Source: CAZMXP01 sp964570285 (GTDB lineage: Bacteria > Planctomycetota > PLA2). From it: a stretch of DNA of 33,503 nt. The stretch is taken from the NCBI GenBank assembly GCA_964570285.1, contig CAZMXP010000053.1:1-33503 (forward strand), in the 5' to 3' direction. Below the pieces are notes generated by a model that was not told where the DNA came from, made no database searches, and saw nothing but the letters and a program-made list of their open reading frames with translations. The translations under genes were made by a program, and so were the position numbers. This document shows, one piece after another, positions 22,501-30,742 of this stretch. Numbering within the stretch: position 1 is the first letter of the stretch; the number at the start of each line of letters is the position of its first letter.

Positions 22501-23968
22501 AGAGGACGCCGTCGGCCTCCGCCACCGGGGTGGAGGCGCACTCCTGCAACTGCCGCCCGAAGAGGTTGAGCTCCTGCTGGCCCGTGTTGATGCGCGTCGC
22601 GTATAGCAGGCGGCCCGTCTGCCGCTCGACCGCGACGATCATCGTGTGGAAGGTGCCTTCGCTGTAGCTGGCCACCGCGTAGAGCGTGTCGCCGCGCACG
22701 AGCGGCGGGCCGATGATGGAGAGCTGCCCCAGGATCTCGTTCCCCGGCGCCGGGGACGCGGCCAGGGACTTGTCGTCGTGCGACCAGAGGCGCGTCCCGT
22801 CCTCGATGTCGAGGGCGATCAGGCGCCGCTCGGGCAGGTAGTAGGTGATCGGCACCTGCTGCAAGCGCTGCGATACGTAGGGGACCGGGACTTCGAGCGC
22901 CGCATAGACCGCCCCCTCGGCGATGACCGGCGAGAAGATCAGGCTCAGGTTCGTGCGCCCCTCGTTCGAGACCTCGACCTCGGCCGGGTAGCTCCAGACG
23001 ATTTCCCCGGTGTAGAGGTTGGCGGCGCAAACCTCGCGCCCGTCGTGGTAGACGAGCTTCCCCCTCCCGATGACGGGCTGGATCGGGATGAAGGTGCGCC
23101 AGCGGCGGCTCCAGTCGCCCGGGGACGACTCCGAGCGGTCGAACGCGAACCCCGTCGAGGGTCGCGGCGGCTGGTCCCAGAGCCGCTCCTGGATCCCGAT
23201 CGACACGCTCCACTGCGGGTCGCCGAAGAGGCGCGGGACCGCCGCGCGCTCCCCCCTCGCGAGGATCGGCGGCGCGAGGCGGGTGCGCGCCGCGTCGCCT
23301 CCGAGCATCGGCCACGCGTCGCCGGAGGCGTCGGGGCGGCGGATCTCCCCCTGCGATCCCCCCTCTTCGCCGGGTGCCGGGCCGCCCGCCGCGTGGTCCG
23401 CCGCCGCCGCGAGCGCGATGCGGGAGAGATAGGGGGCGCCGGCCGCCAGGTGCGGATGCTGCCGCGCGATGCGCTGCAGCAGCATGCGCGCCTCGGTCGG
23501 GCGGCCGCGGAGCAGCGCGTGGTCGGCCAGCGCGAAGAGAGCGGCGAGACCCGCACGGGTCGGCTCGTAGCGGCGGACCACCTGCAGCAGCAGCGCGCGG
23601 TCGAGGGTGCCGAGCCCCTCGCGCAGCAGCGCCTCGGCCGCGTGGCCGCTCTCCCGTTCGTAGGCCTCGCGGAACGGTTCGGGCAGGGTCGCGCAGAGCT
23701 CGAGCGCGCGCTGCCGCGCGCCTACGTAGCTCTCGCCGCTCCCGCGTCGCACGAAGGCCTCCGCGAACTTGTCGAAGGTCGCCTGCACCGCGCGCGCCAC
23801 CGCCGGCCACTCCTCGCGGGAGACCGCGGCGGTCGCCTCGTTGAGCAGCCCCGCCGCCCCGGGCGGGGTCGAGACCCAGTAGGGCTTGCCGACCACCTCC
23901 TCCTGCGCGGCGGCGCCGCCTGCGAGCAGCGCCACGACGATCAGGGGCAGGGGCCACGCTCGGTGCAC
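19517..23968 (-). CDS. Secreted double beta-propeller (PQQ-like repeats) and TPR protein
   Basis: A 1483-residue protein with a signal peptide (1-21, GGAAA-QEE). Order of parts: a helical TPR-like region (about 35-190); a linker with GDAWPMLGGDAARTR; a first PQQ-like propeller (about 235-700, blades such as GEIVWSYPAE and GRLLWSLPW); a TPR-like helical region (about 735-1060); and a second propeller (about 1080-1470, with ALWTLLIPV and VLWSYRPP). Propellers of this kind are usually scaffolds, and no PQQ-dehydrogenase catalytic residues were recognised. GTG start at 23968, 50 bp after the VWA/GATase-like gene. It ends the MoxR cassette and probably acts in the periplasm with the VWA proteins. 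Function inferred. Confidence 0.85.
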   Translation of the reverse strand: MHRAWPLPLIVVALLAGGAAAQEEVVGKPYWVSTPPGAAGLLNEATAAVSREEWPAVARAVQATFDKFAEAFVRRGSGESYVGARQRALELCATLPEPFREAYERESGHAAEALLREGLGTLDRALLLQVVRRYEPTRAGLAALFALADHALLRGRPTEARMLLQRIARQHPHLAAGAPYLSRIALAAAADHAAGGPAPGEEGGSQGEIRRPDASGDAWPMLGGDAARTRLAPPILARGERAAVPRLFGDPQWSVSIGIQERLWDQPPRPSTGFAFDRSESSPGDWSRRWRTFIPIQPVIGRGKLVYHDGREVCAANLYTGEIVWSYPAEVEVSNEGRTNLSLIFSPVIAEGAVYAALEVPVPYVSQRLQQVPITYYLPERRLIALDIEDGTRLWSHDDKSLAASPAPGNEILGQLSIIGPPLVRGDTLYAVASYSEGTFHTMIVAVERQTGRLLYATRINTGQQELNLFGRQLQECASTPVAEADGVLYFGTNMGIFAAVDALLGTPLWASGYPIEPIPSTYFWFEAPRRWAHFDNGPPLLLPSDQPGGQVIVAPTDGTSIVSFQRATGRLLWSLPWRRGQAPAELPFAPRILHGADGERVYVGGAGGVAALWLRSDTQGGAVAGRVAWTQLTPPEIAAVGRGILAEDGLWIPVDGGVLQIDPRSGKLLGNFPRRGPDEEEDQACHLVWGDGVLIAAGNEAIVARYDGNDVATLMNERLRRDTEGVASLLAAGDLHLATGGVSQAIRHYTEAIRRAVANGWTAAEKRGRQGHYRALWRRAEQTFESEPDKAPGEFESAFRNAPDERARLEGRRDLENTLAARAQGGDLEWRLRNLREIEKGHAGSHAGAGAPALRCWALGRMATILLEMKQARRALAAWHQVLEVDATGPDARLANREIRRLLASEGRKLYEPYEKRAAQLFATALETGDLEVLESGLRLYANAEAAEGAALDLAQRRLRAGMPDRAVQHLREFLLEHADSPRAPLALWWMAQALDAYGSPGPALASLLRLRDRHGDALLPRADGAQVPARDLVRETLEREPYASLARSALRRHLEPPLEQRFMRPFELNALLDIPDLLGTTPEPLRDTVVVKLGASVLAIDAKTGATRVTFDFGNREPISPLAFAGSRLIGITENHLMLFDAASGELLERRAIPDRGRGVSLLENHGQIFAIYRAGGAPGPIGLAAIHPADGSALWTLLIPVDSPGEMVVHRNTIADRDRLLVFSENPGRLTVVNATSGAIESRIALGEGRLAFRPRLLADGRALVALRLNISTRGVWEPSYRIALVDPEAGVLWSYRPPQDGETRSLVLADVFERTVVAVDTTRERALLDLRDGSLLGPPRPLTLADIADGRPVLEHPQIEHESLLLLVTRPLQDLRARLYGFESPFEESKFHLDLTASEQEQVQVVDSEGILAFLLTHHGRRAARPPRLLLVDPIAERRLQELAPAPPPPREDAWWARVQNGVLLLTGSSNVLYAFGPK

Positions 23969-24018
23969 GAACGGATTCTAAGGGAGGAATCCCCCGGGGG
24001 CCGCGGGGGGGCTCACGA

Positions 24019-26547
24019 TCAGAGCAGCAGGTGGAGTCGCCGGAGGATCCACTCCGCGGCGAGCAGCGCGACGAAGGCCCAGAGCACCCAGGCGTTGTCC
24101 CACAGGTCGGTGCGCTGCGGCTCCCCGGTGCGCACGATCGCGGCGGGCGGGATGACCGTCTCGCCCGGATCGAGCAGCCTGCGGAAGTCGGACGGGGAGA
24201 GCACGCGCCCGCGGCTCGCCTGCGCGATCTCGTTGAGCGTGCGCATGTCCATCAGCGGATCTCGCATCTCGATCGTCGTCTCCGCGACGACGAAGGTCGC
24301 CTTCGCGGGCTCCTCGTCGACGCCGGCCTCCGCGACGAGGCGATAGGTGCCGGGGCGCCGGGCGAGGTACTTTCCGCGGAAGAGGCCCTCGGGCGGGTCG
24401 CCTCCCGCCGCCTGCAGCGCGACCTCCTCCTCGCTGCCGTCGGGCATCTGCAGCTTGAGCGTGCGCGTGGCGGGGCCTCCCTCCCCCTCGGAGTCGGGAA
24501 CCGGCTCGAAGTTCTCGTCGAGATACTTCGCCTCGATGCCCACCGTGTCGTCGACGGCGTAGTGGCCGTCGGGGCGGTCCACCCAGATCTTGATCCGCTT
24601 GTTGCCGCCGAGCAGGCGGTAGGTCGCGAGGTGCCGGATCACGCCCGACCAGAAGCGCCAGAAGTAGAGCGACTCGACCCGGCGGCGCATGCGCCACAGC
24701 TCGTCGACGCCGAGCCAGAGCACCTTGCCGAGCCCGTAGTCTTGGAGCACGATCAGGGGGTCGGGCTCCCGGAACCCGTCGCCGAGCGGGATGCGCTCGC
24801 TCTCGCGGCGCACCGCGAGCACGGTGGCGCTCGACTTCGCCCGCTCCACCGGGAAGTACCAGTAGTAGAAGTTCGCGTTGCCGAAGCCCGTCCCCTCCCA
24901 GAACTCCTGCGTCTCCTGCGGATCGCGGAGGATCCGGAGGATCGGGTGGGCGAGCCCCGCCGGCGTGAGCTTGTAGCGCTTCTCGGCGCCCGTATCGATG
25001 AGCTGCGCGCGGCGCTCCGCGGTCATCGTCCGGCTCGGGATGACGGGCAGCAGCTCCATGAGCTGCGTCCCCTCGTAGGCGCCGGGGAGGAAGTCGTCGG
25101 CGCTCGACTGGAGCACGAGCCCGCCGCCCTCCTTGACCCACGCGGCGAGCATCGCCAGCGTGTCCCGCAGGCCCGTGTCGCCGCCGCCGGAGAAGCGCCG
25201 GCTGCGCGGATCCACGTCGCCGAGGATGATCACGTCGAACGGCGCGAGCTTCGCCTTCTCGCGCGGGAACTCGTCGAGGGGCTCGACGCCGCGCGACGCC
25301 TCCTGCGGCCAGTTGAGCTCCGCGGAGAGCAGGATGCTGTTCGCGACGATCTCCTCCTCGGCGCGCATGAGCGCGACGTTGAGGAAGCGGAAGGTGGGCG
25401 TCGGCATCGTCGAGACGTAGAGCACCTTCATCTTGAGCTTGACGACGGAGAGGATGTGCCGCTGCCAGTTGTCGCTCGTGACCGCCTCGTTGGCATCGGG
25501 AGGCACGCCGATCCGGAGGTCGTAGGTGCCGTGCTCGGCAAAACGGTGGCGGAAGGAGATCTTCACCGGCTCCTGCCCGTCGCCGGGCAGCGCGAAGTGG
25601 ACCGCGTCGATCGGGAGCGGGTAGAGCACCTGGCCGAACGGGTCGAGCACCTCGGCGACGAGCGACGCCGACTGCCCCTTGAGGCCGCGGGCGTGCACGG
25701 TCGCGGTGAAGGAGACCTCGTCGCCGGCGAGGACGAACTCGGGCGCGTCGATGCGGCTCGTGCTGATGTTCACCGCCGCGGTCGGGTCGCCGATGGCCAC
25801 CGGGAAGATCGGGATGCCCTCGCGCGTGCCCTCCGCCGCGCGGCGCGCCTCGTCGATCGGGTCGGGCGCGCCGCCGGTGTGGCGGCCGTCCGTGAAGAGC
25901 AGGATGCCGGCCACCGGCTCGTTGCGCGCGTCGAGGCGGCGCACGAGATGGCGGATCGTCGCGCCGATGCGCGTGACCCCGCCCTCGGCCTTCAGCGTGG
26001 GCAGGACGGCGAGGATCCGGTCCGCGACCATGGCGGGCGTCTCGTTGTCGGCCTGCACGAAGAGCCCGTGCGCCTCGCCGTCGAATCCGTAGATCTCGAG
26101 GCGGAACTTCTCGGCGAGCCGCTCGAGGAAGCGGCGGTCGCCGCCGAGCAGGCGCCGCGCGATCTCGAGACGCGAGAGCGACTTCAGGGACTCCCCGCCC
26201 GGCGTCACGACGAGCGATTCGAGCGACGTGCGCAGCTCCGGGTTGCTGCGGTAGACGTCGGGGAAGCTCATCGACCCCGACGTGTCGAGGCAGAGCACGA
26301 GATGGCGCTTCACGGACTTGCCCTCGATGCGCTCGAGGTAGGGCCCGAAGAGCGCCCCGCAGACGAGGAGGATCGCGAGCACGCGCAGTCCGCCCATGAC
26401 CATGCGCGGCCTGCGGCCGACCTTGCCCGCCTCGCGCCGGTAGAGGAAGCGCACGAGCAGAACCAGCAGCGGAAGGAGCACGAGCAGCACGACCCAGGGG
26501 GGAGGCAGCGCATCCCAGCGCAGCGAGGTGGTTGCGGCGCCGACCAT
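24019..26547 (-). CDS. VWA-domain protein with glutamine-amidotransferase-like domain
   Basis: An 842-residue membrane protein. Hydrophobic segments at about 18-35 and 51-68 are followed by a VWA domain with an intact MIDAS: DTSGS at 88-92, a Thr in GGVTRIGAT, and the Asp of LLFTDGRHTGG. The middle has beta-sandwich stretches (about 255-360), then a class-I-GATase-like Rossmann segment (KVLYVSTMPTPTFRFLNVAL, FDVIILGDVDP, WVKEGGGLVLQSS) lacking an obvious catalytic Cys. The C-terminus has a last transmembrane segment (WVLWAFVALLAAEWIL). VWA domains bind protein ligands through a metal. The start ATG at 26547 overlaps the BatA-VWA stop by one base (TGATG). Third consecutive VWA-type gene after moxR. 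Confidence 0.85.
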   Translation of the reverse strand: MVGAATTSLRWDALPPPWVVLLVLLPLLVLLVRFLYRREAGKVGRRPRMVMGGLRVLAILLVCGALFGPYLERIEGKSVKRHLVLCLDTSGSMSFPDVYRSNPELRTSLESLVVTPGGESLKSLSRLEIARRLLGGDRRFLERLAEKFRLEIYGFDGEAHGLFVQADNETPAMVADRILAVLPTLKAEGGVTRIGATIRHLVRRLDARNEPVAGILLFTDGRHTGGAPDPIDEARRAAEGTREGIPIFPVAIGDPTAAVNISTSRIDAPEFVLAGDEVSFTATVHARGLKGQSASLVAEVLDPFGQVLYPLPIDAVHFALPGDGQEPVKISFRHRFAEHGTYDLRIGVPPDANEAVTSDNWQRHILSVVKLKMKVLYVSTMPTPTFRFLNVALMRAEEEIVANSILLSAELNWPQEASRGVEPLDEFPREKAKLAPFDVIILGDVDPRSRRFSGGGDTGLRDTLAMLAAWVKEGGGLVLQSSADDFLPGAYEGTQLMELLPVIPSRTMTAERRAQLIDTGAEKRYKLTPAGLAHPILRILRDPQETQEFWEGTGFGNANFYYWYFPVERAKSSATVLAVRRESERIPLGDGFREPDPLIVLQDYGLGKVLWLGVDELWRMRRRVESLYFWRFWSGVIRHLATYRLLGGNKRIKIWVDRPDGHYAVDDTVGIEAKYLDENFEPVPDSEGEGGPATRTLKLQMPDGSEEEVALQAAGGDPPEGLFRGKYLARRPGTYRLVAEAGVDEEPAKATFVVAETTIEMRDPLMDMRTLNEIAQASRGRVLSPSDFRRLLDPGETVIPPAAIVRTGEPQRTDLWDNAWVLWAFVALLAAEWILRRLHLLL

Positions 26548-28784
26548 CACGCCTCCACCGCCCGCCGCCGCGCGCCGAAGCGCCACGCGAGCAGCAGCTC
26601 GGCCACGAGCAGGACCGCGACCCCGCCGAGCAGCGCGCGACTCAGTTCCGGGCCGCGCGCCTGTCCGCGCTGCGGCGCCGCCGCGTCGCTCTCCGACGCC
26701 AGCTTGAGGCTCGTGTCGCGGAAGAGGCGGTCCAGCTCCGGCGACGGGATGCGGCGCAGGTCGCCCTCGGTGGCGTCGAGGTTCGCGCAGGCCACGTGCG
26801 TCTCCTCCATCGGCAGGGACGAGCCGGGGTTGGTGCCGCGCACCGTCACCCGGTAGAAGCCGGGGTAGGCCGTTCCCGGGACGAGGAAGGGCTCGTCGGC
26901 GCTCTTGACCTCCTCCTCCGTCGCCCCTCCCGCCGCATCCGGCGGCTCCACCTGCACGCGCTTGGCCCCGGGCGCGAGGGGGATGCGCAGCGGCATGCCG
27001 ACCGTGACGTTGGCGTGGGAGGGATCCTCGGCGACGAGGTAGTGCGCCGCATTGAAGAAGAGGATGGCGGGCAGGAGGCTTCCGTTGAGCCGGAACCACC
27101 GTTCGTCGGGGGTGGTCGTCACGACGACCACCCGCCCGCGCCCGAGGCGGTGTTCCAGCACCGCGGGATCGCCCTCCGGCGTGTTGTAGCGCGCGACGAC
27201 GCTCTGGGGCGCGTACTCCCGCACGGCCCGGAAGCGCAGGATCGCGGTGCGTCCGGTCCACTCGTCGCCCACCTCCGCGAAGAGCGGGTGGTTCGAGCAC
27301 TTCTCCGTGTCGATCTCCCACGGCGTCTCGCCCTCGGCGACGGCGGGGGCTCTCCCCTCCTCGACGAGCATCGGGAAGAGGCCGAGCCCGCGCTCGCGGA
27401 AGAAGAAGCGGTTGATGATCTCGGGCTGCGCGCCGTCGCCGAGGTAGGCGAGCAGCCCGCCGCCGCGGCGCACGAAGTCCTCGATCGCCTTCGACCAGGC
27501 GTCGTCGAGGCCGTGCGCGTCGGCGTCGGCCCACAGCAGCACGTCCACGCGCGAGAGGTCCTGCGCGCCGAGGGCCTCGGGGCGGATCGGCTCGTGGAAG
27601 TCGATGATCGGGCTGACGTCGGTGTCGCGCAGCAGTTCGAGCGCGCGGGAGAAGCTGCTGACGGGCAGGAAGCGCACCGGGGGCTTGACGCGGAGCGCGA
27701 GGAAGCGCTCGTTGTCGAGGTCGAGTCGGTCGCTCGGGCCGCTGTCCACCTCGAAGAGCACGCGCAGGCGCGTCGGGCCCTCGCTCCCCTTCGGCAGCGT
27801 CACGTAGAAGTCCTGCGCGTGGCGGACGGGGTCGCCGAGGCCGAGGCTCGGGCGGAGCGCCACGCGGCGCGACTCGCGCTTCTCCCAGCCCGCCTCCTGC
27901 GACCGCTGCAGGAAGAGCGAGAGCGTGCCGCTCGCCTCCAGCGCGCCGAAGTTCACGAGGGTGGCGGTCAGGCCGAGCGGGGTATCGGCGAACGCCTCGC
28001 GCCCCGCATCCACCGTGAACTCCGTGACGGCGACGTTGGCGACATCGGGCTGGCCCGCGTCGAAGACCGTGACCGGAGGTGGGGGACCGTCGCCGCCGAG
28101 GGCGCGGAGCGCACGGTGCAGGTCCTCGCGGCGCCCGCCGTCGGCGGTGAGCCAGTCGCGGGCCTGCAGGTCGGTCACGAAGAGCACCGCCTTGTCGCCG
28201 TCGAGCTTCTCGAGCCGCGACCGGACGAGGCGGAAGGTCTCCGCGAGGTCGGTGGCCCCGTAGCTGAGGTGGAGGTGCTTGTCGACGCGCTCCCGGGCGC
28301 GCGCCGGGCTCGCGGACTCGAGCAGCACGTTGGGGATCCCGCCCGCGAGATCGTCCCGGGTGACGACGACGGTCACCGCGCTCGACTCGGGCATCTCGAC
28401 GAGGATCCGGAACGCCTGTTCCCGCGCGCGGTCGAGGGAGGTGCGCCCGGTGACCCTCGCCCCCATCGAGGCGGACGTGTCGAGGACGAGCACGACCGAC
28501 CGCGCGCGTCCCGCGAAGGGATTCAGGGAGGCCGCCTCCACCGCGGGCCGCGCCACCGCGAGCGCGAAGAGGGCGACCGCGAGGCAGCGGACGAGGAGCA
28601 GCAGCAGGTTCTCGACCTCGATGCGCCGCCGCTGCTTGCGCAGCGCCGAGAGCAGGAAGTCCATCGCGGCCCAGCGGACGACGCGGTGGCGCCGGCGGAA
28701 GAAGAGATGGATCAGGATCGGGACGAGGACGAGGCCGAGTCCCGTGGCCAGGAGCCCGGGGTGCGCGAGGGCCGGGGGGATCAC
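26547..28784 (-). CDS. BatA-type VWA membrane protein
   Basis: A 745-residue protein. The N-terminal 1-85 is the BatA domain (Pfam PF07584): a hydrophobic helix with LIHLFFRRRHRVVRWAAMDFL and a second helix at about 60-80. A VWA domain with MIDAS DTSAS (102-106), GATDLAET and FVTDLQARD follows. The long remainder (about 270-700) has mixed beta and Rossmann-like segments (RPEALGAQDLSRVDVLLWADADA, FVRRGGGLLAYLGDG), again recalling a GATase-like fold. A C-terminal transmembrane helix is near 715-735. BatA-type proteins are part of MoxR-associated envelope systems. GTG start at 28784 overlapping the DUF58 stop (GTGA). It and the next gene are likely paralogues of similar plan. Confidence 0.88.
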   Translation of the reverse strand: MIPPALAHPGLLATGLGLVLVPILIHLFFRRRHRVVRWAAMDFLLSALRKQRRRIEVENLLLLLVRCLAVALFALAVARPAVEAASLNPFAGRARSVVLVLDTSASMGARVTGRTSLDRAREQAFRILVEMPESSAVTVVVTRDDLAGGIPNVLLESASPARARERVDKHLHLSYGATDLAETFRLVRSRLEKLDGDKAVLFVTDLQARDWLTADGGRREDLHRALRALGGDGPPPPVTVFDAGQPDVANVAVTEFTVDAGREAFADTPLGLTATLVNFGALEASGTLSLFLQRSQEAGWEKRESRRVALRPSLGLGDPVRHAQDFYVTLPKGSEGPTRLRVLFEVDSGPSDRLDLDNERFLALRVKPPVRFLPVSSFSRALELLRDTDVSPIIDFHEPIRPEALGAQDLSRVDVLLWADADAHGLDDAWSKAIEDFVRRGGGLLAYLGDGAQPEIINRFFFRERGLGLFPMLVEEGRAPAVAEGETPWEIDTEKCSNHPLFAEVGDEWTGRTAILRFRAVREYAPQSVVARYNTPEGDPAVLEHRLGRGRVVVVTTTPDERWFRLNGSLLPAILFFNAAHYLVAEDPSHANVTVGMPLRIPLAPGAKRVQVEPPDAAGGATEEEVKSADEPFLVPGTAYPGFYRVTVRGTNPGSSLPMEETHVACANLDATEGDLRRIPSPELDRLFRDTSLKLASESDAAAPQRGQARGPELSRALLGGVAVLLVAELLLAWRFGARRRAVEA

Positions 28785-29677
28785 CGGCGCCTCCCGCGCG
28801 AGGCGAGATAGCCGGAGAGCGCGACATCGAGGGACGTCTTCGTGTCCATCTCGACGAGATCCGCGCGGTTGGCGGTGCAGTGGCGCCGCAACGTGCGCGT
28901 GAAGCCGTCGAGCTCCTTCAGGTACTGCGTGCGCAGCGCCGCCGGGTCGGCCATCAGGGACGGCATCGCCTCCAGGCCCTCGAAGCGCGTCATCTTCTCG
29001 AAGGGGAAGGTGCGCTCGTCGTGGTCGAGGATGTGGAAGAGCACGACCTCGTGGTGGTGGTGGCGCAGTCGCTGCAGCGCCGCGAGCACCGAGTCCGACT
29101 GGTCGAGCAGGTCGCTCAGCAGCAGCACGACCGACCGCCGCCCGAGCCGCTCCGCGACCTTGTGGATCGCGTCGCCGATGCCGGTCGGCCCCTGCGCGCT
29201 CGCCTCCTCGAGGTGGTGCGTGAGCAGGCGGAGGTGGCCCGGGCTCGCCGCGCAGGGCAGGACGCTGCGCACCTCGCGGTCGAAGAGCACGAGTCCGACG
29301 GCATCCTGCTGCTGCGTGATCAGGTAGGCGAGCGCGGCCGCCGCGTGGCGCGCGTAGTCGAGCTTCGTCATGCCCGACCCCGCGTAGGTCATCGACTCGG
29401 AACAGTCCACGAGCAGCCAGCAGCGGAGGTTGGTCTCCTCCTCGTACTGCTTGATGTAGTAGCGGTCGCTCTTGCCGTAGACCTTCCAGTCCACGAAGCG
29501 CACGTCGTCGCCGGGGACGTACTCGCGGTGCTCCGCGAACTCCACGGAGAAGCCGTGGAATGGGGAGCGGTGCATTCCCGAGACGAACCCCTCGACGATC
29601 AGCCGGGCCTTCAGCTCCAGGCCCGAGATCGCGTTGAGGACGTCAGGATCCAAATACTTCCGGGAGCTTTCCGCCAT
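28781..29677 (-). CDS. DUF58 / VWA-like protein
   Basis: A 298-residue soluble protein. The DUF58 signature HREYVPGDDVRFVDWKVYGKSDRYYIKQYEEE is at about 50-81, and the VWA-like MIDAS is complete: DCSES (91-95), the Thr of GPTGIGDA, and the Asp of LLLSDLLDQSD. DUF58 proteins are regularly encoded next to MoxR ATPases and are thought to be their partners or clients. The ATG at 29677 lies 35 bp inside the end of moxR, so the two genes overlap and are probably coupled. No transmembrane segment is seen, so it is likely cytoplasmic and may link MoxR to the membrane VWA proteins encoded next. Confidence 0.92.
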   Translation of the reverse strand: MAESSRKYLDPDVLNAISGLELKARLIVEGFVSGMHRSPFHGFSVEFAEHREYVPGDDVRFVDWKVYGKSDRYYIKQYEEETNLRCWLLVDCSESMTYAGSGMTKLDYARHAAAALAYLITQQQDAVGLVLFDREVRSVLPCAASPGHLRLLTHHLEEASAQGPTGIGDAIHKVAERLGRRSVVLLLSDLLDQSDSVLAALQRLRHHHHEVVLFHILDHDERTFPFEKMTRFEGLEAMPSLMADPAALRTQYLKELDGFTRTLRRHCTANRADLVEMDTKTSLDVALSGYLASRGRRR

Positions 29678-30680
29678 CGTCGCCGCCGGCGCGGACCGTC
29701 TCGAGGAGCCGGTCGATGATCCGGTCGGAGGTGATGCCCTCCGCTTCCGCGCTGTAGTTCGTGATGAGCCGGTGCCGGAGCACCGGGTGCGCCACCGACC
29801 GGATGTCCTCGGTCGAGACGTGGAAGCGGCCGTTCAGCAGCGCCCGCGCCTTGCCGCCGAGGATCAGGTTCTGCGTCGCGCGCGGCCCCGCGCCCCAGGA
29901 GAGGCTCTCCTTGATGAAGGCCGGCGCCTCGTCGGAGTCGAGCCGCGTCGCGCGCACGAGCTGCACCGCGTACTGCAGGACCGGATCGGCCACCGGCACG
30001 CGCCGCACCGTCTCCTGCAGCGCGAGGATCTCCTCGGCGCCGAGCACCGTGTGCAGCGTCGGCACCGCGGTGGTGGTCGTGAGCCGCATGATCTCGAGCT
30101 CCTCGCTGCTCGACGGGTACTCGACCCGGACGTTGAACATGAACCGGTCGAGTTGCGCCTCCGGCAGCGGGTAGGTCCCCTCCTGCTCGATCGGGTTCTC
30201 CGTCGCGAGCACGAAGAAGGGCTCGTCGAGGGGGTACTTGCGGCCGCCCGCGGTGACCTGGTGCTCCTGCATCGCCTCGAGCAGCGCCGCCTGCGTCTTC
30301 GGCGGGGTGCGGTTGATCTCGTCCGCGAGGATCACGTTCGCGAAGACGGGACCGCGCAGGAACTTGAAGGCCCGCTGGCCCGTCGCCTTGTCCTCCTGGA
30401 TCACCTCGGTCCCGGTGATGTCGGCGGGCATCAGGTCGGGCGTGAACTGGATGCGCGCGAACGAGAGCGAGAGCGTCTTCGCGAGCGACGAGATCAGCAG
30501 CGTCTTGGCCAGCCCGGGCACGCCGACCAGCAGGCAGTGGCCGCGGCTGAAGATGCAGATGAGCATCTCGTCGATGACGCGGTCCATGCCGATGATCTGC
30601 TTGCCGAGTTCGCGGCGGATCGTCTTGTAGGCCTCGGTGAGCCGCCGGGCGGCTTCGACGTCGTTGGTTTGGGTCGTCAT
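29643..30680 (-). CDS. moxR: MoxR-family AAA+ ATPase
   Basis: A 345-residue AAA+ ATPase of the MoxR group. Walker A GVPGLAKT is at 53-60, Walker B VILADE at 117-121 with DEINRTPPKTQ, sensor 1 in VLATENPIEQEGTYPLPEAQLDRF, and a C-terminal lid domain is present. MoxR proteins act as chaperone-like remodelling ATPases, often activating or assembling VWA-containing complexes. Full length for the family. The ATG at 30680 has no Shine-Dalgarno sequence, but TATACT lies 15 nt upstream, so the mRNA may have almost no leader. First gene of the cassette MoxR, DUF58, BatA-VWA, VWA/GATase-like, double propeller. Confidence 0.95.
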   Translation of the reverse strand: MTTQTNDVEAARRLTEAYKTIRRELGKQIIGMDRVIDEMLICIFSRGHCLLVGVPGLAKTLLISSLAKTLSLSFARIQFTPDLMPADITGTEVIQEDKATGQRAFKFLRGPVFANVILADEINRTPPKTQAALLEAMQEHQVTAGGRKYPLDEPFFVLATENPIEQEGTYPLPEAQLDRFMFNVRVEYPSSSEELEIMRLTTTTAVPTLHTVLGAEEILALQETVRRVPVADPVLQYAVQLVRATRLDSDEAPAFIKESLSWGAGPRATQNLILGGKARALLNGRFHVSTEDIRSVAHPVLRHRLITNYSAEAEGITSDRIIDRLLETVRAGGDDGGKLPEVFGS

Positions 30681-30695
30681 GGCGTGAGGGGGTGC

Positions 30696-30701
30696 AGTAT
30701 A
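30696..30701 (-). promoter_or_regulatory. Possible -10 box TATACT for the moxR cassette
   Basis: TATACT lies in the 62-bp gap before moxR and ends 15 nt before its ATG. No clear -35 is present. It matches the hexamer before the QW-repeat gene at 19463. The expected leader would be under about 10 nt, in agreement with the missing Shine-Dalgarno sequence. Confidence 0.4.
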
Positions 30702-30742
30702 AGGCCGCCCGGCCTCTCCTTACGCGCCGCGCCCCGTCCGCG

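Noticed and set aside
19545..23957. A second long minus-strand frame overlapping the 1483-residue propeller gene
   Set aside because: It is Arg/Pro/Gly-rich with no repeats, while the chosen frame has a signal peptide and clear propeller blades.
19517..23968. PQQ-dependent dehydrogenase
   Set aside because: The repeats are propeller blades only; no PQQ-contacting or catalytic residues were recognised and the TPR blocks do not fit such enzymes.
19634..28811. Several 750-990 codon plus-strand frames opposite the propeller and VWA genes
   Set aside because: All mirror well-supported minus-strand genes. Their Arg/Val/Leu/Glu-rich content and lack of motifs mark them as shadows.
19517..30680. 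Anti-phage defence system based on MoxR and VWA proteins
   Set aside because: MoxR/VWA pairs occur in some conflict systems, but here there is no nuclease, toxin or other effector, and the partners are membrane or secreted proteins, which fits an envelope role better.
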